Source: Pseudomonas poae (GTDB lineage: Bacteria; Pseudomonadota; Gammaproteobacteria; Pseudomonadales; Pseudomonadaceae). Taken from it: 64,000 nt of DNA. Made by a program: the position numbers and the translations under genes. This document shows positions 27,244 through 36,895 of the stretch, piece by piece (within the stretch, counting starts at the first letter, position 1; each line of letters begins with the position of its first letter). The stretch is from contig CP034537.1 in the NCBI GenBank assembly GCA_004000515.1, forward strand, positions 6,841,501 to 6,905,500, read 5' to 3'. Below the pieces are notes generated by a model that was given only the letters and a program-made list of their open reading frames with translations, made no database searches and was not told the origin of the DNA.

Positions 27244-28638
27244 TCAAAAAAGCCGGTTGAGGCCGTCGTAGGCCGCTACCCGATAGGCTTCAGCCATGGT
27301 CGGGTAGTTGAACGTGGTGTTGACGAAATACTTGAGGGTATTTTGCTCACCCGGCTGGTTCATGATGGCCTGGCCGATGTGCACGATTTCCGACGCCTGA
27401 TAGCCGAAGCAATGCACGCCGAGCACTTCCAGGGTTTCACGGTGGAACAGGATTTTCAGCATGCCTTGCGGCTCACCGGCGATCTGCGCACGCGCCATGC
27501 TCTTGAAGAACGCCTTGCCCACTTCATAAGGCACCTTGGCCTTGGTCAGTTCGTGCTCGTTCTTGCCGATCGAGCTGATCTCGGGAATCGTGTAGATCCC
27601 GGTCGGCACGTCGTTCACATAACGCCAGCTGCCATTGTCGACGATGCTGCCAGCGGCCGAGCGGCCCTGGTCATGAGCGGCACTGGCCAGGCTTGGCCAG
27701 CCGATCACGTCACCGGCACCGTAGATGTTCGGCACGCAGGTGCGATAGTTCTCGTCCACCTCGATCTGGCCACGGCTGTTGACCTTGACCCCGATGTTTT
27801 CCATGCCCAGCTTGTCGGTGTTGCCGGTACGGCCATTGCACCACAGCAAGGCGTCGGCCTTGATCTTCTTGCCGGACTTGAGGTGCAGGATCACCCCGTT
27901 GTCCAGGCCTTCGACCCGCTCATACTCTTCGTTATGGCGCACGGTGATGTTGTTGTTGCTGAAGTGGTAGCTCAACGCTTGGGAAATTTCCGAGTCGAGG
28001 AAGCTCAGCAATTGGTCGCGGTTGTCTACCAGCTCTACCAGTACACCCAGGCCGCTGAAGATCGAGGCGTATTCGCAACCGATTACACCAGCGCCGTAGA
28101 TGATCAGTTTGCGCGGGGTATGGCCCAGGCTCAGGATAGTGTCGCTATCGTAGATACGCGGGTGGTGGAAATCGATATCGGCCGGGCGATAAGGGCGCGA
28201 ACCGGTGGCGATGATGATGTGCTTGGCCACCAACTTCTCGACCACGCCGTTGGAGCAGACCACTTCGATAGTTTGCTCGTCGGCGAAGCTGCCGGTGCCG
28301 AAGAACAGGTCGACACGGTTACGGGCGTAGTAACCGGTGCGCGAGGCCACTTGCTTGGAGATGACTTTCTCGGCGCTTTTGAGCACGTCCGGGAACGAGA
28401 ACCAGCGCGGCTCACCAATGGCCCGGAACATCGGGTTGGTATTGAACTGCATGATCTGGCGCACCGAGTGACGCAAGGCCTTGGACGGGATGGTACCCAG
28501 GTGGGTGCAGTTGCCGCCGACCTGGCGACGGCTATCGACCATCGCCACCTTGCGCCCCGCTTTGGCGGCGTTCATCGCCGCACCTTCTCCAGCCGGGCCG
28601 GAACCCAGTACCACCACGTCGTAGTTGTAGACAGCCAT
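27244..28638 (-). CDS. sthA: Soluble pyridine nucleotide transhydrogenase
   Basis: A 464-residue flavoprotein that passes reducing equivalents between NADPH and NAD. The FAD site [20 protein letters not shown] is at the N-terminus. The redox-active cysteine pair of related disulfide reductases is replaced ([17 protein letters not shown] keeps one Cys), which is the SthA hallmark. The NAD(P) site is [15 protein letters not shown] and the C-terminal interface domain has [15 protein letters not shown]. Monocistronic. Confidence 0.96.
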   Translation of the reverse strand: MAVYNYDVVVLGSGPAGEGAAMNAAKAGRKVAMVDSRRQVGGNCTHLGTIPSKALRHSVRQIMQFNTNPMFRAIGEPRWFSFPDVLKSAEKVISKQVASRTGYYARNRVDLFFGTGSFADEQTIEVVCSNGVVEKLVAKHIIIATGSRPYRPADIDFHHPRIYDSDTILSLGHTPRKLIIYGAGVIGCEYASIFSGLGVLVELVDNRDQLLSFLDSEISQALSYHFSNNNITVRHNEEYERVEGLDNGVILHLKSGKKIKADALLWCNGRTGNTDKLGMENIGVKVNSRGQIEVDENYRTCVPNIYGAGDVIGWPSLASAAHDQGRSAAGSIVDNGSWRYVNDVPTGIYTIPEISSIGKNEHELTKAKVPYEVGKAFFKSMARAQIAGEPQGMLKILFHRETLEVLGVHCFGYQASEIVHIGQAIMNQPGEQNTLKYFVNTTFNYPTMAEAYRVAAYDGLNRLF

Positions 28639-28872
28639 GCGTACTCCTCAGAACAGGCCAGGCGTACGGTTGGACGCCGGGCTAAATCATGCCGCGGCCA
28701 GCGGTCATGAAGGACAATTTGGCTCAAGTGTGTGAACCGGGGCACAGTCTATATAAGGCTCAACGCCGCGCACATTAACCCTTGGTCGCGTCGTAGGCCA
28801 GTATTGCCTTTACTACAGCACCAGGAAATTACAATTACACTCCCACCACGCACCTTCGCAGGACGAGCCATT

Positions 28873-29415
28873 ATGCGGCATGTCGTTTTCTGTTTATTGC
28901 TGATGTTATCGGTCACGGTGCAGGCCAGTGAGGCGGATCGGTTCAGACAAGCCGATTTCCCGGCACAGTCCCATGATCTGGTCCTGAAAAACCAGGCGGT
29001 GCTGGTCTATCTCTGGGCGGATGTGTACGCCGCCGCGCTGTATACCCCTGAAGACACTGGTGCCAAACAAGCCTGGAGCCAGCAGAAGAGTCTACGGCTG
29101 GCGTTGTATTACTTTCGCAACATCGACCGTGGCGATGTGATCAAAGCCGCCACTACGGCCTTGGAACGCCAGCAAACGGCCGCCACCCTCACCCGCTTGA
29201 AACCTGAACTGGATCAACTGCACGCCCGTTTTCGCGACATCCGCAGCGGTGATCGGTACGCCCTGGATTTTCGCCCCGGCCGTGGCCTGAACCTGGAGAT
29301 CAATGATCAGGTGGTGTTCAGCAGTCGCGATGACGAACTGGCAAGGGTTTACCTGGGTATTTGGCTGGCACCTAAAGGCCTCTCCGATAGCCTGCGTACG
29401 ACACTTCTCAACTGA
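28873..29415 (+). CDS. Chalcone-isomerase-like periplasmic protein
   Basis: A 180-residue protein with signal peptide MRHVVFCLLLMLSVTVQASE and a chalcone-isomerase-like domain (VLVYLWADVYAAALYTPE, LRLALYYFRNIDRGDVIKAA, GRGLNLEINDQVVFSS, YLGIWLAPKGLS). Bacterial members lack a proven activity; they are thought to bind a small lipid-like ligand. The ATG at 28873 starts the signal peptide; the longer frame from 28732 is not used. The neighbours give no functional clue. Confidence 0.82.
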   Translation: MRHVVFCLLLMLSVTVQASEADRFRQADFPAQSHDLVLKNQAVLVYLWADVYAAALYTPEDTGAKQAWSQQKSLRLALYYFRNIDRGDVIKAATTALERQQTAATLTRLKPELDQLHARFRDIRSGDRYALDFRPGRGLNLEINDQVVFSSRDDELARVYLGIWLAPKGLSDSLRTTLLN

Positions 29416-29591
29416 TCACATTCCTCAAAAACAACACAAAACCAATGTGGGAGCTCACTAGACCGCATCTAGTCAGCTAGCTATCTGTTTCTGTTGCCTG
29501 CAGTGACTAATACACATATGGTTACAAAACACCGAAAGGACGAACAGCGACCAGGGAATCACCCATAAAACAGCCAAAATGAGTGAATGAC

Positions 29592-30890
29592 ATGTCCACT
29601 TCAACGGGCAAAGGCAAGGCGATCTTTCGCGTTGTCAGCGGTAACTTCCTCGAAATGTTCGACTTCATGGTCTACGGCTTCTACGCCACGGCCATCGCCA
29701 AGACCTTCTTTCCCACCGACAGCGCCTTTGCCTCCCTGATGCTGTCCCTCGCGACCTTCGGCGCCGGTTTTCTCATGCGCCCTCTCGGTGCAATCTTCCT
29801 CGGCGCCTATATCGACCGTCACGGCCGCAAGAAAGGCCTGGTGATCACTTTGGCCCTGATGGCCGCCGGCACCATCCTGATTGCCTGTGTACCAGGCTAC
29901 GCCACCCTCGGCGTCGCTGCGCCCTTGCTGGTGTTGTTTGGCCGTTTGCTGCAAGGCTTCTCGGCTGGTGTAGAGCTGGGCGGTGTGTCGGTGTACCTGG
30001 CAGAAATCGCCACCGCTGGGCGCAAGGGTTTCTTCGTCAGTTGGCAATCCGCAAGCCAACAGGCCGCCGTCGTGTTCGCCGGCTTGCTCGGCGTAGGCCT
30101 GAACCATTGGCTCAGCCCAGAGCAGATGGGTGATTGGGGCTGGCGGGTACCGTTCCTGATTGGCTGCATGATCGTGCCGGTGATCTTCGTGATTCGTCGC
30201 TCTCTAGAAGAAACCCCTGAATTCCAGGCCCGGAAACATCGCCCTACCTTGCAGGAAATCGTCCGTTCGATTGGTCAGAACTTCGGCGTCGTCATTGCAG
30301 GAATGGCGTTGGTGGTGATGACAACCGTGTCGTTCTACCTGATCACCGCCTACACCCCCACCTTCGGCAAGGCCGAACTGCACCTGTCGGATTTCGACGC
30401 CCTGCTGGTGACCGTCTGCGTGGGTATCTCGAACTTCATCTGGTTGCCGGTGATGGGTGCGGTGTCCGACAAGATCGGGCGGAAACCCCTACTGCTCGGC
30501 GCAACTACCCTGGCGATCCTCACGGCGTATCCGGCGCTGTCGTGGCTGGTGGTCAATCCAAGTTTCACCCACCTGCTGATCGTACTGTTATGGCTGTCGT
30601 TCCTGTACGGCTCGTACAACGGTGCAATGGTGGTGGCGCTCACCGAGATCATGCCGGTGGAAGTGCGCACCACCGGGTTCTCCCTGGCCTATAGCCTGGC
30701 GACCGCAACGTTTGGCGGCTTTACCCCTGCGGCGTGCACGTACCTGATCCATGTGCTGGACAACAAGGCGGCGCCGGGGATCTGGCTGAGTGGGGCGGCG
30801 GTGTTGGGGTTGATTGCGACGTTGGTGCTGTTTAAAGGCAATCGGCATGAGCTGAGAACCGCGCAAGCCTCTGTAGTGGGTGGCGCCTGA
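29592..30890 (+). CDS. MFS metabolite:proton symporter (citrate/tricarballylate-like)
   Basis: A 432-residue transporter of the metabolite:H+ symporter family (with CitA, TcuC and ProP). The signatures are [24 protein letters not shown] in TM1, [11 protein letters not shown] in loop 2-3, [16 protein letters not shown] in TM4 and [10 protein letters not shown] in loop 8-9. The closest named types import citrate or tricarballylate; the substrate is an inference. I chose the ATG at 29592; a GTG at 29583 is in frame. A REP pair follows. Confidence 0.85.
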   Translation: MSTSTGKGKAIFRVVSGNFLEMFDFMVYGFYATAIAKTFFPTDSAFASLMLSLATFGAGFLMRPLGAIFLGAYIDRHGRKKGLVITLALMAAGTILIACVPGYATLGVAAPLLVLFGRLLQGFSAGVELGGVSVYLAEIATAGRKGFFVSWQSASQQAAVVFAGLLGVGLNHWLSPEQMGDWGWRVPFLIGCMIVPVIFVIRRSLEETPEFQARKHRPTLQEIVRSIGQNFGVVIAGMALVVMTTVSFYLITAYTPTFGKAELHLSDFDALLVTVCVGISNFIWLPVMGAVSDKIGRKPLLLGATTLAILTAYPALSWLVVNPSFTHLLIVLLWLSFLYGSYNGAMVVALTEIMPVEVRTTGFSLAYSLATATFGGFTPAACTYLIHVLDNKAAPGIWLSGAAVLGLIATLVLFKGNRHELRTAQASVVGGA

Positions 30891-30897
30891 TGAGCCG

Positions 30898-30973
30898 CTA
30901 TCGCAGGCAAGCCAGCTCCCACATTTGAAGGTATTCACAGCTCCAAAAGTGGGAGCTGGTTTGCCTGCGATGG
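30898..30973. repeat. REP pair, GCTGGCTTGCCTGCGATAG type
   Basis: Inverted copies of the CGCAGGCAAGCCAGCTCCCA element around a 20-base centre, between convergent MFS and gap genes. Confidence 0.9.
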
Positions 30974-31006
30974 GCCCCTCCCACCCGCCACAAAATTTGC
31001 AGGCAT

Positions 31007-31036
31007 AAAAAAGCCCCGAACCAGTCGGGGCTTTTT
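31007..31036 (-). terminator. Terminator of gap
   Basis: AAAAAAGCCCCGA-ACCAG-TCGGGGCTTTTT, just after the gap stop on the minus strand. Confidence 0.9.
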
Positions 31037-31052
31037 CATTGACCGCGAATGC

Positions 31053-32501
31053 TTAGCGCGGAAACGCAGGTGGGTTGACCCCAGCCATGTCTTCCATCAC
31101 GCGAACCACTTGGCAGCTGTAACCGAACTCATTGTCGTACCACACGTACAGCACAACGCGGTTGTCCTGGGTAATGGTCGCCTCAGCGTCCACCACACCG
31201 GCGTGGCGCGAGCCCACGAAGTCGGTGGACACCACTTCCTGCGAATTAACGAAGTCGATCTGCTTATGCAGGTCGGAGTGCAGCGCCATGTAGCGCAGGT
31301 ACTCGTTCATCTCTTCACGGGTGGCGGCTTTCTCAAGGTTCAGGTTGAGAATGGCCATCGACACGTTTGGCGTCGGAACACGGATCGCGTTACCGGTCAG
31401 CTTGCCGGCCAGCTCAGGCAGGGCCTTGGCAGCAGCGGTGGCAGCACCGGTCTCGGTGATCACCATGTTCAGCGCGGCGCTACGGCCACGGCGATCGCCC
31501 TTGTGGAAGTTGTCGATCAGGTTCTGGTCGTTGGTGTACGAGTGAACGGTTTCAACGTGGCCGTTAACGATGCCGAACTTGTCATTCACTGCCTTGAGCA
31601 CCGGCACGATGGCGTTGGTGGTGCAGGAAGCGGCGGACACGATCTTGTCGTCAGCGGTGATTTCACCGTGGTTGATACCGTGAACGATGTTCTTCAGCTT
31701 GCCCTTGCCCGGTGCGGTCAGGACAACGCGGTCGATACCCGGGCACGCCAAGTGCTGGCCCAGGCCGTCGGCATCACGCCATACGCCGGTGTTGTCCACC
31801 AGCAGGGCGTCCTTGATGCCGTACTGGGTGTAGTCCACCTCAGTCGGGTTCTTCGCGTAGATCACCTGGATCAGGTTACCGTTGGCGGTGATGGTGTTGT
31901 TTTCTTCGTCGATGACGATGGTGCCGTTGAACGGACCGTGTACCGAGTCGCGACGCAGCAGGCTGGCGCGCTTGGTCAGGTCGTTCTCGGCGCCTTTGCG
32001 CACAACGATGGCACGCAGGCGCAGGCCGTCGCCGCCACCGGTTTTTTCGATCAGGATGCGTGCCAGCAGGCGGCCGATACGACCGAAGCCGTACAACACA
32101 ACGTCGGTGCCTTTACGGGCAGCGGCGTTCTGTTGACCTACCACGTCAGCCATTTCTTCACGCACGAACTGCTCGGCGGTACGGCCAGCGCCTTCTTTGC
32201 GGAATTTATAGGCCAACTTGCCCAGGTCTACCGAAGCCGCGCCGAGCTTGAGCTCGCTCATGGCTTTAAGCAGTGGGAATGTTTCGTGGACGGAGAGTTC
32301 GCTGTCGTCGGCGGAGCGATGGCGCGCAAAGCGGTGAGCTTTGAGAATCGCGATGACAGACTGGTTGATCAGGCTGCGGCCATAGATCGAGCTCACCACA
32401 TTGTTATTGCGGTACAGCTGGCCGATAAGCGGAATCATCGCTTCTGCGAGTGCTTCACGGTCGATCCATTCACCAAGACACTGGTCGGGCTTCTGAGTCA
32501 C
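31053..32501 (-). CDS. gap: Glyceraldehyde-3-phosphate dehydrogenase with N-terminal extension
   Basis: A 482-residue GAPDH, about 140 residues longer than the usual enzyme. Residues 1-135 form an extra domain (VTQKPDQCLGEWIDREALAEA ... SIYGRSLINQSVIAIL). The GAPDH core then begins with VVLYGFGRIGRLLARIL (NAD site), with the catalytic Cys in SAASCTTNA and the His region HSYTNDQNLIDN. This long type is a Pseudomonas enzyme next to mfd, as in P. aeruginosa PA3001 (recalled), and may serve gluconeogenesis. I chose the GTG at 32501 because GGAAGG lies 6 bases upstream; the ATG at 32516 lacks such a site. Confidence 0.92.
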   Translation of the reverse strand: MTQKPDQCLGEWIDREALAEAMIPLIGQLYRNNNVVSSIYGRSLINQSVIAILKAHRFARHRSADDSELSVHETFPLLKAMSELKLGAASVDLGKLAYKFRKEGAGRTAEQFVREEMADVVGQQNAAARKGTDVVLYGFGRIGRLLARILIEKTGGGDGLRLRAIVVRKGAENDLTKRASLLRRDSVHGPFNGTIVIDEENNTITANGNLIQVIYAKNPTEVDYTQYGIKDALLVDNTGVWRDADGLGQHLACPGIDRVVLTAPGKGKLKNIVHGINHGEITADDKIVSAASCTTNAIVPVLKAVNDKFGIVNGHVETVHSYTNDQNLIDNFHKGDRRGRSAALNMVITETGAATAAAKALPELAGKLTGNAIRVPTPNVSMAILNLNLEKAATREEMNEYLRYMALHSDLHKQIDFVNSQEVVSTDFVGSRHAGVVDAEATITQDNRVVLYVWYDNEFGYSCQVVRVMEDMAGVNPPAFPR

Positions 32502-32855
32502 GGGAACCTTCCACATGTAGGGGCAGAAAAAGGGGCTACATTATGCCGCCCGACTGGCGTCGGAGCAATGCGCCCCAGGCAACAAAAAGTGCTTGCCAAA
32601 AATTGACACCCCGCTGGAGCCCAGTAAATACGCGGGTTCCAGAAGACCAGCTTCTTGCCAGTCAGGGCGACTTATCCGTAACCCTCCGAAAACCTCGTGC
32701 TTTTTGACACTACATATTGAGCCAAAAGGCACCATTGTTTGTCTTAGCCACTACATTTCCTACAAACCGTAATAGGCTCAGTCAGCAACTGACAGACGGC
32801 GCCTCGCACCGTTACAATTACCGACTTTGTCGCAACGCTTGGAGCTCAACCTTCC
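32502..32855. other. Divergent intergenic region gap / mfd
   Basis: 354 bases with no supported gene. A candidate sigma-70 promoter for mfd is TTGACA at 32603-32608 and TAAATA at 32625-32630 with a 16-base spacer. Otherwise no dyad or repeat is evident. Confidence 0.5.
32603..32630 (+). promoter_or_regulatory. Candidate sigma-70 promoter for mfd
   Basis: TTGACA, 16 bases, TAAATA, about 225 bases upstream of the mfd start; the -35 is perfect and the -10 weak. Confidence 0.35.
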
Positions 32856-35800
32856 GTGCCCGTCCTGCGTCTACCGCTTCTCCCTGCTGCGGCAGGCAAA
32901 CAGCACTGGGGCAATCTGCCCGGTGCCGCCCTGAGCCTGGCCATTGCCGAGGCTGCCAGCGCAGCCAAACGCTTTACCCTGCTACTGACCGCCGACAGCC
33001 AAAGCGCCGAACGGTTGGAGCAGGAGCTGAGCTTCTTCGCCCCCGATTTGCCGGTGCTGCATTTTCCCGACTGGGAAACCCTGCCCTACGACCTGTTTTC
33101 GCCGCACCAGGACATCATCTCCCAGCGCATCGCCAGCCTGTACCGCTTGCCGGAACTGGCCCACGGCGTGCTAGTGGTGCCGATCACCACGGCCCTGCAT
33201 CGCCTGGCGCCGACCAAGTTCCTGCTGGGCAGCAGCCTGGTGCTGGATGTCGGCCAGAAGCTCGACGTGGAGCAAATGCGCACGCGCCTGGAAGCCAGCG
33301 GCTATCGCTGCGTCGACACGGTGTATGAGCACGGTGAATTCGCGGTACGCGGCGCATTGATCGACTTGTTCCCTATGGGCAGCAAACTGCCCTATCGCAT
33401 CGACCTGTTCGACGACGAAATCGAGACTCTGCGCACGTTCGACCCCGAGAACCAGCGCTCCATCGACAAGGTGGAGTCGATCAAACTGCTGCCGGCGCGC
33501 GAGTTCCCGCTGCAGAAGGATGCGGTCACCCGTTTCAAGGCACGCTTTCGCGAACGCTTCGACGTCGACTTCCGCCGCTGCCCGATCTTCCAGGATTTGA
33601 GCAGTGGGATTACGCCCGCCGGTATCGAGTACTACCTGCCGCTGTTCTTCGACGAAACCTCCACTCTGTTCGACTACCTGCCCCAGGACACCCAAGTGTT
33701 CTCGCTGCCCGGTATCGAACAAGCGGCAGAAAACTTCTGGAACGACGTACGTAATCGCTATGAAGAACGCCGCGTCGACCCCTCCCGTCCTCTATTGCCG
33801 CCCGCCGAGCTGTTCCTGCCGGTGGAAGACTGCTTCGCCCGCCTGAAAAGCTGGCCGCGCGTGGTCGCCAGCCAGCAGGACGTGGAAGCCGGCAGTGGCC
33901 GTGAGCGCTTCCCCGCGCAAGCGCTGCCTAACTTGGCGATTGAAGCCAAGGCCAACCAGCCACTGGAAGCGCTCTCCAACTTCCTCGGCGACTTCCCCGG
34001 CCGCGTGCTGTTTACCGCCGAATCCGCCGGCCGCCGCGAAGTGCTGCTGGAGTTGCTGGAACGCCTGAAGCTGCGACCGAAAACCGTCGACAGCTGGCCG
34101 GACTTTGTGAAGAGCAAAGACCGCCTGGCAATCACCATCGCGCCGTTGGATGAAGGCTGGTTGCTGGACGATCCGGCCCTGGCACTGATCGCCGAGAGCC
34201 CGCTGTTCGGCCAACGCGTGATGCAGCGCCGTCGCCGCGAAAAACGTGCCGACGCCAACAACGATGCCGTGATCAAGAACCTCACCGAGCTGCGCGAAGG
34301 CGCGCCGGTGGTGCATATCGACCACGGTGTGGGCCGCTACCTCGGCCTGCAAACCCTGGAGATCGACAACCAGGCCGCCGAATTCCTCACCATGGAATAC
34401 GCCGAGGGCGCCAAGCTCTACGTACCGGTCGCCAACCTGCACCTGATCGCGCGCTACACCGGCAGCGACGACGCACTGGCGCCTTTGCACCGCCTGGGCT
34501 CCGAGACCTGGCAGAAAGCCAAGCGCAAGGCCGCCGAACAAGTGCGCGACGTGGCCGCCGAACTGCTCGACATCTACGCGCGCCGCGCCGCCCGCGAAGG
34601 TTATGCGTTCGCCGACCCTAAGGCCGACTACGCCACCTTCAGCGCCGGCTTCGCTTTCGAAGAAACGCCAGACCAGCAAACCACTATTGAAGCGGTGCGC
34701 GCCGACATGCTCGCGCCTAAGCCGATGGACCGCCTGGTCTGCGGCGACGTGGGCTTCGGCAAGACCGAAGTGGCCATGCGCGCCGCGTTCATCGCAGTAC
34801 ACGGCGGTCGCCAAGTGGCGATCCTGGTACCGACCACCCTGCTCGCCCAGCAGCACTACAACAGCTTTCGCGACCGCTTTGCCGATTGGCCGGTGACCGT
34901 GGAGGTGATGAGCCGCTTCAAGTCGGCCAAGGAAGTGAATGCTGCGGTCGCCGATTTGGCCGAAGGCAAGATCGACATCGTCATCGGCACCCACAAGCTG
35001 CTGTCGGACGATGTGAAGATCAAAAACCTGGGCTTGGTGATCATCGACGAAGAACACCGCTTCGGCGTGCGCCAGAAGGAACAGCTCAAGGCCCTGCGCA
35101 GCGAAGTGGACATTCTTACCCTGACCGCCACACCGATTCCGCGCACGCTGAACATGGCGGTGTCGGGCATGCGCGACCTGTCGATCATCGCCACGCCGCC
35201 GGCGCGACGCCTGTCGGTGCGCACCTTCGTGATGGAGCAGAACAAAAGCACGGTCAAGGAAGCGCTGTTGCGCGAACTGCTGCGCGGCGGGCAGGTGTAC
35301 TACTTGCACAACGATGTGAAGACCATCGAGAAATGCGCCGCCGACCTCGCCGAACTGGTGCCCGAAGCCCGCATCGCCATCGGCCACGGGCAGATGCGCG
35401 AGCGCGAGCTCGAACAAGTGATGAGCGACTTCTACCACAAGCGCTTCAACGTGCTGATCGCCTCGACCATCATCGAGACCGGCATCGACGTGCCGAGCGC
35501 CAACACCATCATCATCGAGCGTGCCGACAAATTCGGCCTGGCGCAGCTGCACCAGCTACGTGGCCGCGTCGGGCGCAGTCACCACCAGGCGTATGCCTAT
35601 TTGCTGACGCCGCCGCGCCAACAGATCACCTCCGACGCGGAAAAGCGCCTGGAGGCCATCGCCAACACCCAGGACCTGGGCGCCGGCTTTGTGCTGGCCA
35701 CCAACGACCTGGAGATCCGTGGCGCTGGTGAACTGCTGGGCGATGGCCAGAGCGGGCAAATCCAAGCGGTAGGTTTCACCCTGTATATGGAGATGCTTGA

Positions 35801-36305
35801 ACGGGCGGTGAAAGCCATCCGCAAGGGCGAGCAACCGAACCTCGACCAACCCTTGGGCGGCGGCCCGGAGATCAACCTGCGTTTGCCGGCGCTGATCCCC
35901 GAGGACTACCTACCGGATGTGCATGCGCGGCTGATCCTGTACAAGCGCATCGCCTCTGCCACCGACGAAGACGGCCTCAAGGACTTGCAGGTGGAAATGA
36001 TCGACCGCTTCGGCTTGTTGCCGGAACCGACCAAAAACCTGGTGCGCCTGACCCTGCTTAAATTGCAGGCCGAGCAACTGGGGATCAAGAAGGTCGATGC
36101 TGGGCCGCAAGGCGGGCGCATCGAGTTCGAAGCGCAGACGCCGGTGGACCCGCTGGTGCTGATCAAGCTGATCCAGGGCCAACCCAACCGCTACAAGTTC
36201 GAAGGGGCTACGCTGTTCAAGTTCATGGTGCCGATGGAACGCGCCGAAGAACGCTTTAATACCCTGGAGGCGCTGTTTGAGCGCCTCATCCCGAAATCTG
36301 TTTGA
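32856..36305 (+). CDS. mfd: Transcription-repair coupling factor Mfd
   Basis: A 1149-residue translocase that removes RNA polymerase stalled at DNA damage and recruits UvrA. In order: UvrB-like N-terminal domains (residues 1-340), RNA polymerase interaction domain with LREGAPVVHIDHGVGRYLGL (about 480-540), then the RecG-like motor with Walker A VCGDVGFGKTEVAMRAAF (about 625), DEEHRFG Walker B, the TATPIPRTLNMA motif, and ASTIIETGIDVP and QLRGRVGRS (motif VI). The C-terminal domain 7 follows (about 1000-1149). The start is a GTG at 32856. Confidence 0.97.
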   Translation: MPVLRLPLLPAAAGKQHWGNLPGAALSLAIAEAASAAKRFTLLLTADSQSAERLEQELSFFAPDLPVLHFPDWETLPYDLFSPHQDIISQRIASLYRLPELAHGVLVVPITTALHRLAPTKFLLGSSLVLDVGQKLDVEQMRTRLEASGYRCVDTVYEHGEFAVRGALIDLFPMGSKLPYRIDLFDDEIETLRTFDPENQRSIDKVESIKLLPAREFPLQKDAVTRFKARFRERFDVDFRRCPIFQDLSSGITPAGIEYYLPLFFDETSTLFDYLPQDTQVFSLPGIEQAAENFWNDVRNRYEERRVDPSRPLLPPAELFLPVEDCFARLKSWPRVVASQQDVEAGSGRERFPAQALPNLAIEAKANQPLEALSNFLGDFPGRVLFTAESAGRREVLLELLERLKLRPKTVDSWPDFVKSKDRLAITIAPLDEGWLLDDPALALIAESPLFGQRVMQRRRREKRADANNDAVIKNLTELREGAPVVHIDHGVGRYLGLQTLEIDNQAAEFLTMEYAEGAKLYVPVANLHLIARYTGSDDALAPLHRLGSETWQKAKRKAAEQVRDVAAELLDIYARRAAREGYAFADPKADYATFSAGFAFEETPDQQTTIEAVRADMLAPKPMDRLVCGDVGFGKTEVAMRAAFIAVHGGRQVAILVPTTLLAQQHYNSFRDRFADWPVTVEVMSRFKSAKEVNAAVADLAEGKIDIVIGTHKLLSDDVKIKNLGLVIIDEEHRFGVRQKEQLKALRSEVDILTLTATPIPRTLNMAVSGMRDLSIIATPPARRLSVRTFVMEQNKSTVKEALLRELLRGGQVYYLHNDVKTIEKCAADLAELVPEARIAIGHGQMRERELEQVMSDFYHKRFNVLIASTIIETGIDVPSANTIIIERADKFGLAQLHQLRGRVGRSHHQAYAYLLTPPRQQITSDAEKRLEAIANTQDLGAGFVLATNDLEIRGAGELLGDGQSGQIQAVGFTLYMEMLERAVKAIRKGEQPNLDQPLGGGPEINLRLPALIPEDYLPDVHARLILYKRIASATDEDGLKDLQVEMIDRFGLLPEPTKNLVRLTLLKLQAEQLGIKKVDAGPQGGRIEFEAQTPVDPLVLIKLIQGQPNRYKFEGATLFKFMVPMERAEERFNTLEALFERLIPKSV

Positions 36306-36316
36306 AGGACGCCGTC

Positions 36317-36886
36317 ATGCGCCTGTTCCGCATCCTGAGCCTGTTGTTGGTGGTCGTGGCACCTTCGGCGTTCGCCGACAGCCCGTACCAGGTGGAAATG
36401 ATCCTGGTGCGCCAGAATGCGGAGCCGGTGATCAACAGCCGCGCCGCCCCGGAAAACTGGGATGCCGGCGCTGCGCACCTGGGCACCGATAAACTGAGCC
36501 CGCCACGCCTGAACAACATCGTCGACAAGCTCAATGCCGACAACAGCTATACGGTGTTGGCGCACAAGGCGTGGGAGCAGAACCTCGGCGAGCAGCCGGT
36601 GAAGATCGCGATTACAGACGGCCAGGAGCAGTTCGGCCAGTTCCCTATCGAGGGCGTCTTGAGCCTGCAACTGGGCCGCTTCACCGATATTGACGCGGAC
36701 TTCTGGATCAATCAGTTCGACAGCAACGGCAGCGTGATCGCCAGCGAGCATCTGGCCCAGAAAGACGTGCGCACCAAGAACAACCAGCTCAACTACCTGG
36801 ACGGAGGCCATCTGGCGCTGCTGATCAAGATCACCTCGCTGACCGCCAAGCCGCCCAGCGCGCCACCGCCTGACATTCAGGACTGA
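36317..36886 (+). CDS. CsiV-family periplasmic protein
   Basis: A 189-residue secreted protein: signal peptide MRLFRILSLLLVVVAPSAFA, then the CsiV domain (YQVEMILVRQNAEPV, WEQNLGEQPVKIAI, PIEGVLSLQLGRFTDIDADFW). Family members were described as peptidoglycan-binding in other gammaproteobacteria; the role here is an inference. GAAGGA lies before the ATG at 36317. It follows mfd with a 12-base gap and precedes the helicase gene by 10, so the three may share a transcript. Confidence 0.82.
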   Translation: MRLFRILSLLLVVVAPSAFADSPYQVEMILVRQNAEPVINSRAAPENWDAGAAHLGTDKLSPPRLNNIVDKLNADNSYTVLAHKAWEQNLGEQPVKIAITDGQEQFGQFPIEGVLSLQLGRFTDIDADFWINQFDSNGSVIASEHLAQKDVRTKNNQLNYLDGGHLALLIKITSLTAKPPSAPPPDIQD

Positions 36887-36895
36887 TCCCGCACC

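Noticed and set aside
29440..29500. Partial REP-like sequence (AATGTGGGAGCTCA) before the MFS symporter
   Set aside because: Only about 14 bases match with no partner; too degraded to list as an element.
33792..35552. A 586-codon open frame antisense to mfd
   Set aside because: Same reason: shadow of the mfd coding frame, rich in His, Gln, Ala and Val with no domain.
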